From assembly GCF_004337445.1 (NCBI RefSeq), contig NZ_SJZB01000042.1:238020-302019 (forward strand): a stretch of 64,000 nt of DNA, read 5' to 3'. Below are positions 46,226 to 55,274 of this stretch, in pieces. A program made the position numbers and the translations under genes. Numbering within the stretch: position 1 is the stretch's first letter; each line of letters opens with the position of its first letter. The stretch is from Parasulfuritortus cantonensis (GTDB lineage Bacteria > Pseudomonadota > Gammaproteobacteria > Burkholderiales > Thiobacillaceae). The notes beneath the pieces are model-generated. The model worked only from the letters and a program-made list of their open reading frames with translations, was not told the origin of the DNA and did no database searches.

Positions 46226-48013
46226 ATGCAACAGACCCTGTTGACCCTCTCGCTCATCCTCATCCTGGGCATTTCCGCCCAGTGGCTGGGCTGGCGCCTG
46301 CGTCTTCCGGCCATCCTGCTCCTGCTCCTGTTCGGGCTCGCGGCCGGGCCGGTGACCGGCTTCATCGACCCGCAGGCGTTGCTGGGGCCCCTGCTCTACC
46401 CGACCGTGTCCCTGGGCGTGGCGGTGATCCTGTTCGAGGGGGGGCTCAGCCTGACCGTGAAGGAGCTGCGCGCCGTCGGCGGCGTCGCCCTGCGCCTGGT
46501 CAGCATCGGGGCGGCGGTGAGTTGGCTGCTGGCGGCCCTGGGCGGCCGCTTCATCCTCGGCCTGGACTGGGGCCTGGCGATACTCCTGGGTGCCATTCTG
46601 GTGGTCACCGGCCCGACCGTGATCGGGCCCCTGTTGCAGCAGATCCGCCCGGCCGGCGCGGTGGGGCCGATCCTGAAATGGGAGGGCATCGTCATCGACC
46701 CGATCGGGGCCTTGCTCGCCATCCTGGTGTTCCAGGTTGTCACCACCCCCGACACCTCGCCGGCCGCCCTGGCCGCCATGCTCTCCAAGACCTTCCTGTT
46801 CGGCGGCCTGCTCGGCGCCGCCGGGGCCGGCGGCCTGGTCTGGCTGCTCCGCCACGACCTCGTGCCGGACCACCTGCAGAGCCCGGTCACCCTGATGCTG
46901 GTGGTCTCGGTGTTCACCCTGGCCAACCTGCTGCAGCACGAGTCGGGCCTGCTGGCGGTCACCGTCATGGGTTTCACGCTGGCCAACCAGCGGGCGGTGG
47001 CGGTCCATCACATCGTCGAGTTCAAGGAAAACCTGCGCGTCATGCTGATCGCGGTGATCTTCATCCTGCTCGCCGCCAGCCTGCGCCCGGCCGACCTCGG
47101 CGCCCTCGGTCTGGCGAGCATCGAGTTCCTCGTCTTCCTGATCGTCGTCGTGCGCCCGGTGGCGGTCTTCCTGGCCACCCTCGGCGCCCGCCTGGCGCCG
47201 CGCGAACGCCTGTTCCTCGCCGCCCTGGCGCCGCGCGGCATCATCGCCGCCGCGGTGGCGTCGATCTTCGCCCTGCGCCTGGCCGGCACCGGCTACCCGA
47301 ACTCGGAGAGCCTGGTCGCCATCACCTTCTTCGTCATCATCGGCACGGTCACCGTGTACGGCTTCGCGGCCCTACCCCTGGCGCGCCACCTCGGCCTCGC
47401 CAAGGCGCACCCGGACGGCATCCTGTTCCTGGGCGGCGAACCCTGGGTGCGCCGGATCGCCAAGTTCCTGCACGACGAGGGCTTCCCGGTCATGATCGTC
47501 GACGACAATCGGCGTCACATCCTGGCCGCGCGCATGGAGGGCATCCCGGCCACCTATACCGGGGTGTTCTCGCAACCGGTGCTGGAGCAGGTCGAACTGG
47601 GCGGCATCGGCAAGTTCTTCGGCGTCAGCGCCAACGAGGACGCCAACACCCTGGCCGGCCTGCATTTCGCCCGTCTGTTCGGCAGCGAGCAGATCTACCG
47701 GGTCCTGCAGGACGACGCCCGGCCGGGCGAGGCGGGCCACGGTCCCCGGCGCGGCAAGGCGCTGTTCGGCGAGCAGGCCAGCCTGGCCAACCTGCGCAAG
47801 CGCGCCAATCCGCCCTGGCACCTGAAGAAGACGCCGCTCAGCAAGGAGTTCGACTTCGACGCCTTCATGGCCCGCTACCTGGGCGAGGCGATGCCGTTGT
47901 TCGCGATCACCGAGGAGGGCCACCTGAAGGTGTTCACGGCCGACCAGAAGGCGACCGCGAAGCCCGGCCAGACCCTGATCAGCCTGGTCCGCAACGACGC
48001 CCGGCCGGCCTGA
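46226..48013 (+). CDS. Cation/proton antiporter with a C-terminal TrkA-like region
   Basis: 595 aa. An N-terminal CPA1-type exchanger domain has about twelve membrane segments with the ion-site motif GPTVIGPLL and EGIVIDPIGALLAI. The cytoplasmic part (from about residue 395) starts with a Rossmann-like fold (ILFLGGEPWVRRIAKFLHDE and VMIVDDNRRHILAA), similar to TrkA-N domains that sense nucleotides. It probably exchanges Na+ or K+ for H+. The ATG at 46226 (MQQTLLTLSLIL) is chosen over an in-frame TTG at 46169. Confidence 0.92.
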   Translation: MQQTLLTLSLILILGISAQWLGWRLRLPAILLLLLFGLAAGPVTGFIDPQALLGPLLYPTVSLGVAVILFEGGLSLTVKELRAVGGVALRLVSIGAAVSWLLAALGGRFILGLDWGLAILLGAILVVTGPTVIGPLLQQIRPAGAVGPILKWEGIVIDPIGALLAILVFQVVTTPDTSPAALAAMLSKTFLFGGLLGAAGAGGLVWLLRHDLVPDHLQSPVTLMLVVSVFTLANLLQHESGLLAVTVMGFTLANQRAVAVHHIVEFKENLRVMLIAVIFILLAASLRPADLGALGLASIEFLVFLIVVVRPVAVFLATLGARLAPRERLFLAALAPRGIIAAAVASIFALRLAGTGYPNSESLVAITFFVIIGTVTVYGFAALPLARHLGLAKAHPDGILFLGGEPWVRRIAKFLHDEGFPVMIVDDNRRHILAARMEGIPATYTGVFSQPVLEQVELGGIGKFFGVSANEDANTLAGLHFARLFGSEQIYRVLQDDARPGEAGHGPRRGKALFGEQASLANLRKRANPPWHLKKTPLSKEFDFDAFMARYLGEAMPLFAITEEGHLKVFTADQKATAKPGQTLISLVRNDARPA

Positions 48014-48063
48014 GCGGGGGTTGCGCGCACCGCCGTGGTGCACAATTTTTCAGCATGTCAAGC

Positions 48064-48100
48064 TTTTGCCGGTCCGGCCTTGGGAGTAGAATCCACTCCC
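48064..48100 (+). promoter_or_regulatory. Possible promoter with inverted repeat before dusB-fis
   Basis: TTTTGC (48064) and TAGAAT (48087-48092) are 17 bases apart. GGGAGT (48082-48087) and ACTCCC (48095-48100) form an exact inverted repeat across the -10 box. This would suit the growth-rate control known for dusB-fis in enterobacteria, but is weakly supported. Confidence 0.35.
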
Positions 48101-48131
48101 CTCATGCCCAACCCCTCGACCCCATAGGCGC

Positions 48132-49157
48132 ATGCGCATCGGTCCCCACGAACTCCGCAACAACCTGATCGTCGCCCCCATGGCGGGTGTCACCGATCGG
48201 CCCTTCCGCGTCCTCTGCAAACGCCTGGGCGCGGGTATGGCGGTGTCCGAGATGGTGACCTCCAATTCCCTCCTGTACGGCTCCGCCAAGACCAAGCGGC
48301 GTGCCAACCACGAGGGCGAGCCGGCGCCGATCTCGGTCCAGATCGCCGGCGCCGATCCCGCCATGCTGGCCCAGGCGGCCCGCTACAACGTCGACAACGG
48401 CGCCCAGATCATCGACATCAACATGGGCTGCCCGGCCAAGAAGGTGTGCAACGTCATGGCCGGCTCTGCCCTGCTCAAGGACGAGCCCCTGGTCGGCCGC
48501 ATCCTGGCCGCGGTGGTCGAGGCGGTGCCCGGCGTGCCGGTGACCCTGAAGACCCGTACCGGCTGGGACAAGTCCATGCGCAACGCCCTCGCCGTGCTCA
48601 GGATCGCCCAGGAGTCCGGCATCCAGGCCCTGGCCCTGCACGGCCGCACGCGCGCCTGCGGCTATAGCGGCGATGCCGAGTACGACACCATCAAGGCGGT
48701 CAAGGCCGAGGCGAGGATCCCGGTCATCGCCAACGGCGACATCACCACGCCCGAGAAGGCCAGGCACGTGCTGGAGTACACCGGCGCCGACGCGGTCATG
48801 ATCGGCCGCGCCGCCATGGGGCGGCCCTGGCTGTTCCGCGAAATCGGCCATTTCCTGGCCACCGGCGGGCATCTGCCGGCGCCCGAGGTGAGCGAGATCC
48901 ATCGCATCATGCTCGAACACCTGGACGACCTGTACAGTTTCTACGGCGAGATCACCGGCGTGCGCATGGCGCGCAAGCATATCGCCTGGTATACCAAGGG
49001 TCTGGCCGACTCGGCCAGTTTCCGCCATGCCATGAACCAGCTCGAGAGCAGCCGGGAGCAGCTGGCGGCAGCCAACGATTTCTTCGCGCGAGCGGCCGAG
49101 AAGAGCCGCCGCCTGGTTTATCTGAACGACGAAGCATTGAACCGGCAGGCAGCCTGA
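48132..49157 (+). CDS. dusB: tRNA-dihydrouridine synthase DusB
   Basis: 341 aa FMN enzyme that reduces uridines in the tRNA D-loop. It starts with LIVAPMAGVTDRPFR; the catalytic cysteine is in INMGCPAKKV, and RTRTGWDKS-type and ALHGRTRACGYSGDAEYD blocks follow, with the FMN-phosphate site ANGDITTPE and GADAVMIGRAAMGRPW. It is followed by fis, the classical dusB-fis pair. Confidence 0.97.
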   Translation: MRIGPHELRNNLIVAPMAGVTDRPFRVLCKRLGAGMAVSEMVTSNSLLYGSAKTKRRANHEGEPAPISVQIAGADPAMLAQAARYNVDNGAQIIDINMGCPAKKVCNVMAGSALLKDEPLVGRILAAVVEAVPGVPVTLKTRTGWDKSMRNALAVLRIAQESGIQALALHGRTRACGYSGDAEYDTIKAVKAEARIPVIANGDITTPEKARHVLEYTGADAVMIGRAAMGRPWLFREIGHFLATGGHLPAPEVSEIHRIMLEHLDDLYSFYGEITGVRMARKHIAWYTKGLADSASFRHAMNQLESSREQLAAANDFFARAAEKSRRLVYLNDEALNRQAA

Positions 49158-49192
49158 GCCAGGCCGGCATCGACAACTAAGGGGAAGCGCAT

Positions 49193-49435
49193 ATGTCGGC
49201 GGTGGATGACAATGAACTCAGCCTCTGCGTCAGGAAGGTCCTGACGCAGTATTTCAAGGACCTGGACGGCGAGACCGCCGCCAACGTCTACGAGATGGTG
49301 ATCAACTGCGTCGAGAAGCCGGTCATCGAGATCGTCATGGGCCGCGCCGGCAACAACCAGAGCCGCGCCGCCGACATGCTGGGCATCAACCGCAACACCC
49401 TGCGCAAGAAGATGCTCCAGCACGGTATCAAATAA
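49193..49435 (+). CDS. fis: DNA-binding protein Fis
   Basis: 80 aa nucleoid protein, shorter at the N-terminus than E. coli Fis (98 aa), as usual in betaproteobacteria. The C-terminal helix-turn-helix (AGNNQSRAADMLGINRNTLRKKM) is intact. It bends DNA and adjusts transcription with growth rate. Ribosome site AAGGGGAAG lies before the ATG. It lies 36 bases after dusB and 76 before purH. Confidence 0.96.
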   Translation: MSAVDDNELSLCVRKVLTQYFKDLDGETAANVYEMVINCVEKPVIEIVMGRAGNNQSRAADMLGINRNTLRKKMLQHGIK

Positions 49436-49510
49436 CGTCGCGAGACGTCCGCAGCCGACCCGCCGCCACGCCGTTTCGCCCATCACTTTCCATCCTCAGC
49501 GACTGCAATC

Positions 49511-51064
49511 ATGATCAAACGCGCCCTGCTTTCCGTCTCCGACAAGACCGGCCTCATCGACTTCGCCTGCTCCCTCGCCGGCCAGGGGGTCGAACTGCTC
49601 TCCACCGGCGGCACCGCCAAGGCCATCCGCGAGGCCGGCATCCCGGTCATCGATGTGTCGGATTACACCGGCTTCCCGGAAATGCTGGACGGCCGGGTCA
49701 AGACCCTGCACCCGAAGGTGCACGGCGGCATCCTCGGCCGGCGCGACCTGCCCGAACATGTGGCCACCATGGAACAGCACGGCATCGGCAACATCGACCT
49801 GGTCTGCGTCAACCTCTACCCGTTCGTGCAGACCGTCTCCAAGCCCGGCTGCACCCTGGAGGACGCCATCGAGAACATCGACATCGGCGGCCCGGCCATG
49901 GTCCGCTCCTCGGCCAAGAACCACGCCTTCGTCACCATCGTCACCGACCCGGCCGACTACGCCAAGGTGGTCGAGGAGATGCAGGCCAACGGCGGCGCGG
50001 TCACCGGCAAGACCCGCTTCTCGCTGGCCATCAAGGCCTTCGAGCATACCGCCGCCTACGACGGCGCCATCGCCAACCACTTCGGCAAGCTGGTCGAGGA
50101 ATCCGAGTTCCCGCGCACCATCAACCTGCAGTTCCAGAAGGCCCAGGGCATGCGCTACGGCGAGAACCCGCACCAGAACGCCGCCTTCTACGTCGAGGCC
50201 GGCGCCAAGGAAGCCAGCATCGCCACCGCGAAGCAGCTGCAGGGCAAGGAACTCAGCTACAACAACATCGGCGACGCCGACGCCGCGCTCGAATGCATCA
50301 AGCAGTTCGACAGTGCCCCGGCCTGCGTCATCGTCAAGCACGCCAACCCCTGCGGCGTCGCCTACGGCAAGGACCTGCTCGAGGCCTATGACCGTGCCTA
50401 CCAGACCGACCCCGAGTCCGCCTTCGGCGGCATCATCGCCTTCAACGGCGAGCTGGACGGCGCCACCGCCAAGGCCATCGTCGAGCGCCAGTTCGTCGAG
50501 GTGATCATCGCCCCGAAGGTGTCGCAGGCCGCCATCGAGATCTGCGCCGCCAAGAAGAACGTCCGCCTGCTCGAATGCGGCCAGTGGCCGGCCGAGCCGG
50601 GCAAGCGCCTGGACTTCAAACGGGTCAACGGCGGCCTCCTGGTCCAGGACGCCGACCTGGCCCTGTCCGGCGAGATCAAGGTGGTGAGCAAGCGGGTGCC
50701 GAGCGAGACCGAGATGCGCGACCTGCTGTTCGCCTGGAGGGTCGCCAAGTTCGTCAAGTCGAACGCCATCGTCTACGCCAAGGACAACATGACCATCGGC
50801 GTCGGCGCCGGCCAGATGAGCCGGGTCAACTCGGCCCGCATCGCCGCCATCAAGGCGGAACACGCCGGCCTGGCCGTGCCCGGCTCGGTGATGGCCTCGG
50901 ACGCCTTCTTCCCGTTCCGCGACGGCATCGACAACGCCGCCCAGGCGGGCATCAAGGCGGTGATCCAGCCCGGCGGCTCGATGCGCGACGAGGAGGTGAT
51001 CGCCGCCGCCGACGAGCATGGCATGGCCATGGTGTTCACCGGCATGCGCCATTTCCGGCATTAA
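49511..51064 (+). CDS. purH: Bifunctional AICAR transformylase / IMP cyclohydrolase PurH
   Basis: 517 aa enzyme for the last two steps of IMP synthesis. The N-terminal cyclohydrolase part ([41 protein letters not shown]) is followed by the transformylase part ([41 protein letters not shown]). Length and ends (FTGMRHFRH) are normal. The next gene starts one base after its stop. Confidence 0.98.
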   Translation: MIKRALLSVSDKTGLIDFACSLAGQGVELLSTGGTAKAIREAGIPVIDVSDYTGFPEMLDGRVKTLHPKVHGGILGRRDLPEHVATMEQHGIGNIDLVCVNLYPFVQTVSKPGCTLEDAIENIDIGGPAMVRSSAKNHAFVTIVTDPADYAKVVEEMQANGGAVTGKTRFSLAIKAFEHTAAYDGAIANHFGKLVEESEFPRTINLQFQKAQGMRYGENPHQNAAFYVEAGAKEASIATAKQLQGKELSYNNIGDADAALECIKQFDSAPACVIVKHANPCGVAYGKDLLEAYDRAYQTDPESAFGGIIAFNGELDGATAKAIVERQFVEVIIAPKVSQAAIEICAAKKNVRLLECGQWPAEPGKRLDFKRVNGGLLVQDADLALSGEIKVVSKRVPSETEMRDLLFAWRVAKFVKSNAIVYAKDNMTIGVGAGQMSRVNSARIAAIKAEHAGLAVPGSVMASDAFFPFRDGIDNAAQAGIKAVIQPGGSMRDEEVIAAADEHGMAMVFTGMRHFRH

Positions 51065-51065
51065 A

Positions 51066-51305
51066 ATGCCAACGGTTCGCGGCATAGCCGGGGCGTACCG
51101 GTTCTTTTTCTACAGCTTCGACTGCAACGAACCGGCGCACGTGCATGTGAAACGCGAGGGCATGACCTGCAAGTTCTGGCTCGATCCGGTTAGCCTGGCC
51201 GGCAACGATGGCTTTCCCGCCCACGAATTGACCCAGATACGACGCCTGGTGGCGTCGCACCACCAACGATTATTGGAGTCCTGGCATGAGCACTGTGGCG
51301 ATTGA
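51066..51305 (+). CDS. DUF4160 protein
   Basis: 79 aa. The core RFFFYSFDCNEPAHVHVKREG and the end LTQIRRLVASHHQRLLESW are typical of DUF4160, a small family nearly always next to a DUF2442 gene and suspected to form a toxin-antitoxin-like pair; activity is unproven. The ATG at 51066 begins one base after the purH stop, so it uses the pur mRNA. Overlaps DUF2442 by 20 bases. Confidence 0.87.
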   Translation: MPTVRGIAGAYRFFFYSFDCNEPAHVHVKREGMTCKFWLDPVSLAGNDGFPAHELTQIRRLVASHHQRLLESWHEHCGD

Positions 51306-51564
51306 GTACAACACCCCGCGCATGCTTTCCCTGCGCGTGACCGACGACGCCATCGTCGCCGACCTGTCCGACGGCCGCACCGTCAGCGTTCCCCTGGCCT
51401 GGTCCTGGAGGCTCTCCGAGGCCACCCGGCAGCAGCGCGAACATTTCGAGCTGATCGGTTCAGGCCTTGGCGCCCACTGGCCTGAGGTCGACGAGGACAT
51501 CAGCGTCGCCGGGATGCTGCATGGCGGCCCGGCCCATCATCCGAAGATGGCGGAGGCCGCCTGA
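51286..51564 (+). CDS. DUF2442 protein
   Basis: 92 aa. The DUF2442 core is present: LSLRVTDDAIVADLSDGRTVSVPLAW and later WPEVDEDISVAGML. It is the usual partner of DUF4160 and is thought by association to be the regulatory or antitoxin half. An inverted repeat follows its stop. Confidence 0.87.
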   Translation: MSTVAIEYNTPRMLSLRVTDDAIVADLSDGRTVSVPLAWSWRLSEATRQQREHFELIGSGLGAHWPEVDEDISVAGMLHGGPAHHPKMAEAA

Positions 51565-51565
51565 T

Positions 51566-51590
51566 TTGAAGTCACGGGTTGTGACCTCAA
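51566..51590. promoter_or_regulatory. Inverted repeat after the DUF2442 gene
   Basis: TTGAAGTCAC (51566-51575) and GTGACCTCAA (51581-51590) are reverse complements with one mismatch around GGGTT. There is no T-run after it, so it is more likely an operator or an RNA hairpin than a terminator. Confidence 0.5.
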
Positions 51591-51612
51591 GGAGATGGAT
51601 GGGGGCTAAGAC

Positions 51613-52170
51613 GTGAATATCGGCGAAGAACTGGTCGCGGCCTATCTCCAGCACATCAAGGGCTGTGAGTTCATCCAGCAGAACCTTCATACGCCGGATA
51701 CCCAGGGCGAGGTGGATGTGGTCGGCATCAACCTGACCGAACAGGCGGTTTATGTCTGCGAGGTAGCCGTTCATCTCGCCACGGGGCTGCTCTATACCAA
51801 GGGCAGCCAACCGAACAACGTCGGTAAACTTACGGAAAAGTTTTCCCGCGATATCGAATATGCGCAGAAGTATTTCCACGACTACCGCCAGCATTTCATG
51901 CTCTGGAGCCCGATTGTCAGAACGTCGAAAGCCGGGGCGGTGTTGAATCAGGAACGCGACCTGGAAGACATCAAGGCCAACATCCTGGCCAACTACGGGG
52001 TGACCATCGAGTTCGTCGTGAATGAAGACTTCCGTGGCCGCCTGGATGAACTGCGACACTACGCCGGCGGCAAGACCGAGGAATTGAAAAACCCGGTACT
52101 CCGGCTGTTTCAAATTGAAGAAATGCTGAACAAACACCTGAAGCGCAGATTGAAGAAAGCCACCCAATGA
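51613..52170 (+). CDS. PD-(D/E)XK-like protein with an altered active site
   Basis: 185 aa, GTG start. The N-terminal part looks like a restriction-endonuclease fold: helix with Glu (MNIGEELVAAYL), then GEVDVVGIN with Asp35 and VYVCEVAVHL with Glu50. The lysine expected two residues after Glu50 is Ala, so cleavage activity is doubtful. The C-terminal half is helical and basic (LLNKHLKRRLKKATQ-like end). It overlaps purD (ATGA) and stands in the middle of the purine operon. I know no named family. Confidence 0.7.
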   Translation: MNIGEELVAAYLQHIKGCEFIQQNLHTPDTQGEVDVVGINLTEQAVYVCEVAVHLATGLLYTKGSQPNNVGKLTEKFSRDIEYAQKYFHDYRQHFMLWSPIVRTSKAGAVLNQERDLEDIKANILANYGVTIEFVVNEDFRGRLDELRHYAGGKTEELKNPVLRLFQIEEMLNKHLKRRLKKATQ

Positions 52171-53441
52171 AACTACTCGTCATCGGTTCCGGCGGCCGCG
52201 AGCACGCCCTGGCCTGGAAGCTGGCCCAGGGCCCGCGCGTCCAGATGGTCTTCGTCGCCCCCGGCAATGGCGGCACCGCGCGCGAGGAAGGCCTGGTCAA
52301 CGTCGACATCACGGCGATCCCCGACCTGGTCCAGTTCGCCAAGGACAATGACGTCGCCTTCACCGTGGTCGGGCCGGAAGCGCCCCTGGCGGCCGGCGTG
52401 GTGGACGCCTTCCGGGCCGCCCACCTGAAGATATTCGGCCCCGTCCAGGCGGCCGCGCAACTGGAATCGTCGAAGGACTTCGCCAAGCAGTTCATGGTCC
52501 GGCACCACATCCCGACCGCCAAGTACCAGACCTTCACCGACGCCGCCCAGGCCCATGCCTACATCGAGCAGGAAGGCGCCCCCATCGTCATCAAGGCCGA
52601 CGGCCTGGCCGCCGGCAAGGGCGTCGTGGTCGCCCAGAGCAAGGACGAGGCGCATGCCGCCATCGACATGATGCTGGAAGGCAACGCCTTCGGCGCCGCC
52701 GGCGCCCGGGTGGTGATCGAGGAATGCCTGCAGGGCGAGGAGGCCAGCTTCATCGTCATGGTGGACGGCGAGCACGTCCTGCCCATGGCCACCAGCCAGG
52801 ACCACAAGCGCCTGCTGGACGGCGACCTGGGCCCCAACACCGGCGGCATGGGCGCCTACTCGCCGGCCCCGGTGGTGACCCCGGAGATGCACGCCCGCAT
52901 CCTGCGCGAGGTGATTCGCCCGGTGGTCAACGGCATGAAGGCCGAGGACACCCCCTACACCGGCTTCCTGTATGCCGGCGTGATGATCGCCCCGGACGGC
53001 CGCATCGGCGTCCTGGAGTTCAACTGCCGCTTCGGCGACCCCGAGACGCAGCCGATCATGATGCGCCTGAAGAGCGACTTCTCGGTCCTGGTGGAGGCCG
53101 CCATCAACGGCAAGCTCGACCAGGTCGAGGCCGACTGGGACCGCCGCGTCGCCCTCGGCGTGGTGCTCGCCGCGGCCGGCTACCCGGACGCCCCGCGCAA
53201 GGGCGACGCCATCATCGGCCTGGACCACAAGGTGGAGGACGATGCCCACGTCTTCCACGCCGGTACCGCCATCAAGGACGACCAGGTCGTGGTCACCGGC
53301 GGCCGCGTGCTGTGCGTGACCGCCCTGGGCGACACCGTCAAGCTGGCCCAGGCGCGCGCCTACGAGGTGGCCGACCGGATCGAATTCGCCGGCCGCCAGA
53401 TGCGCCGGGACATCGGCTGGCGCGCCATCAAGCGGCGTTGA
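52167..53441 (+). CDS. purD: Phosphoribosylamine-glycine ligase PurD
   Basis: 424 aa ATP-grasp enzyme of purine synthesis. Marks are VIGSGGREHALAWKL, VVGPEAPLAAG, IKADGLAAGKGVVVA, NTGGMGAYSPAPV and LEFNCRFGDPETQ with metal ligands. Normal length. It starts in the ATGA overlap with the nuclease-like gene, and its own stop overlaps the next start (TTGA). Confidence 0.98.
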   Translation: MKLLVIGSGGREHALAWKLAQGPRVQMVFVAPGNGGTAREEGLVNVDITAIPDLVQFAKDNDVAFTVVGPEAPLAAGVVDAFRAAHLKIFGPVQAAAQLESSKDFAKQFMVRHHIPTAKYQTFTDAAQAHAYIEQEGAPIVIKADGLAAGKGVVVAQSKDEAHAAIDMMLEGNAFGAAGARVVIEECLQGEEASFIVMVDGEHVLPMATSQDHKRLLDGDLGPNTGGMGAYSPAPVVTPEMHARILREVIRPVVNGMKAEDTPYTGFLYAGVMIAPDGRIGVLEFNCRFGDPETQPIMMRLKSDFSVLVEAAINGKLDQVEADWDRRVALGVVLAAAGYPDAPRKGDAIIGLDHKVEDDAHVFHAGTAIKDDQVVVTGGRVLCVTALGDTVKLAQARAYEVADRIEFAGRQMRRDIGWRAIKRR

Positions 53442-53979
53442 CGCCCCGGCCCGACTTCGCCGCGCTCCGCCGCTTCCTGGCCCGCGGCGGGGTCATCGCC
53501 TACGCCACCGAGTCCTGCTACGGACTCGGCTGCGACCCCGGGAACGCCGCCGCCGTGGCCGCGATCCTGCGCCTGAAGGGCCGCCCCAAGGCCAAGGGCC
53601 TGATCCTGATCGGCAGCGCCCCGGAGCAGTTCGCCCCTACCTGGCCGAGCCGCCGGCCGCCTGGCCGGAGTACTGGCCGGGGCCCACCACGCTGCTGTTG
53701 CCGGCCGGCCGGCGCTGCCCGCGCTGGCTCACCGGCCGCCACGCCAAGCTGGCCGTGCGCGTCACCGCCCACGCCGAGGCGGCGCGCCTGTGCCGCGGCC
53801 TCGGCATGGCGCTGGTGTCGACCAGCGCCAACCGGGCCGGCCACGTCATGCTGCGCAGCGCGGCCGCCTGCCGGCGCGCCTTCGGCGCCGCGGTCCGGGT
53901 GCTGGACGGCCGCATCGGCAGGCGCCGCCGCCCCTCGACCATCCTCGATCCCGCCGTCCGCCGAACCCTGCGCGCCTGA
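53438..53979 (+). pseudogene. YrdC/Sua5/TsaC-family gene with a one-base frameshift
   Basis: With the frame restored the product is about 180 aa and matches the YrdC family, which makes threonylcarbamoyl-AMP for the t6A base of tRNA. Before the break: GGVIAYATESCYGLGCDP and RPKAKGLILIGSAPEQFAP; after it: YLAEPPAAWPEYWPGPTTLL, VRVTAHAEAARL, LVSTSANRAG. The break is at the CCCC run 53634-53637, where one more C restores everything. The start is TTG at 53438. This family is essential in most bacteria unless a second copy exists, so a sequence error is a serious option. Confidence 0.82.
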
Positions 53980-54061
53980 GCCCGCCGGCGTGCATAATCG
54001 ACCATAATGGAGCATGCCGCCGGTAGCCCCGGCGGCGCATCTGAGCGGGCTTTGGGGGGCT

Positions 54062-55239
54062 ATGCCGGTGACCGCGGACCACCTGGATTCCATGACCGAC
54101 CTGCTGGGGATCTGGTATCCCGACCCAGCCGGGCGGGCATCGACGCGCCCGGGCCGGTGTTCGACGTCATCGACGCCTGGCTGCACCGGCACGGTATCGC
54201 CGCCACCCGGCTGACCGACCCGGCCGGCCGGCCGGTCGGCCTATGCGGCGAGATCGTCGGCGACCGTCCCGGACCGCGTTATCTGCTCGATGCCACCGCC
54301 GACACCGCACCCTATGGCGATCCGGCCGCCTGGCATTACCCGCCCGACCGCGCCAGCATCGCGGACGGCTGGCTGTATGGGCGCGGCAGCGCCGACAGCA
54401 AGGCCGGCATCGCGGTGTTCTGCCATGTCCTGGCCGACCTGAACGCCGGCCGCGACCGTCTTGCCGGCCGCGTCGCCTTCCTGTTCGACGCCGACGAGCA
54501 CACCGGCGGGTTCGCCGGCCTGTACGCCTACCTGGAACGATTCGGCGCTCCGGCGCCGGCCGGCGTGATGATCGGCTACCCGGGCCACGATCGCCTGGTC
54601 ACCGGGGCGCGCGGCTTCCTGCGCGCCGGCATCGTGGTGCACGGCGTGGCCGCCCATTCCGGGGCCTCGAGCCGGACCGGCGTCAATGCCATCGCGCGCG
54701 CCGCCGCCCTGCTCGAGCGACTGGCCGGCGTCGCCCTGCCCGGCGCCGAGGCCGGTTTCCCGCTGCCCGCCAAGCTGACCCCGACCGCCATCCACGGCGG
54801 TGTCGGCTGGGCCATGGTGCCGGACCGCTGTGCCTTGCACCTGGACCTGCGCCTGACCCCGACTTTCGACGCGGCCGCCGCCCGCCGCCTGGTGGCGGAC
54901 GTCGTCGCGCAACTGGACGGCGACGGCGCCGCCCCGGCCACGGAGATCGCCTGGCAGCCCGGCTGGCCGGCCTATCGGCTCGCCCCGGACCAGGTCATGG
55001 CCGCGACCCTGGCGGCGACCGCCGCCGAGGCATTCGGCCAGCCCGTGCCGATGGGCCTGGCGGGGCCGTCCAGCATCGCCAACTACCTGGCCACCCTGGA
55101 CATCCCGGCCACGGCCGGCCTCGGGGTCGGCTACCGGGCCATCCACGCCCCCGACGAGGGCGTCGAGCTGGCCACCCTGGTGCCCACCTTCCTGGCCTAT
55201 CGCAATGCCCTGGTCCGCCTGCTGGCACCGCCCGTCTGA
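54062..55239 (+). pseudogene. M20-family peptidase/deacylase with a one-base frameshift near the start
   Basis: After correction about 392 aa. Two frames meet at the GGGG run 54106-54109: the first gives MTDLLG, the second DLVSRPSRAGIDAPGPVF; one extra G joins them into the normal M20 opening. The rest is complete: YGRGSADSKAGIAVF, FDADEHTGGFAG, VHGVAAHSGASSRTGVNA. The first metal-ligand motif HxD reads TAD (DATADTAPYGD), so one of the two metal sites may be lost. Family members split acyl-amino acids or dipeptides. The start could be the ATG at 54062 or 54092. Confidence 0.8.
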
Positions 55240-55274
55240 CCCGAACGACTGATCCGAACGACAGGAGGTAACGA

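Noticed and set aside
53700..53980. Separate 93-codon gene
   Set aside because: It is the second half of the YrdC-family gene after the frameshift, not an independent gene.
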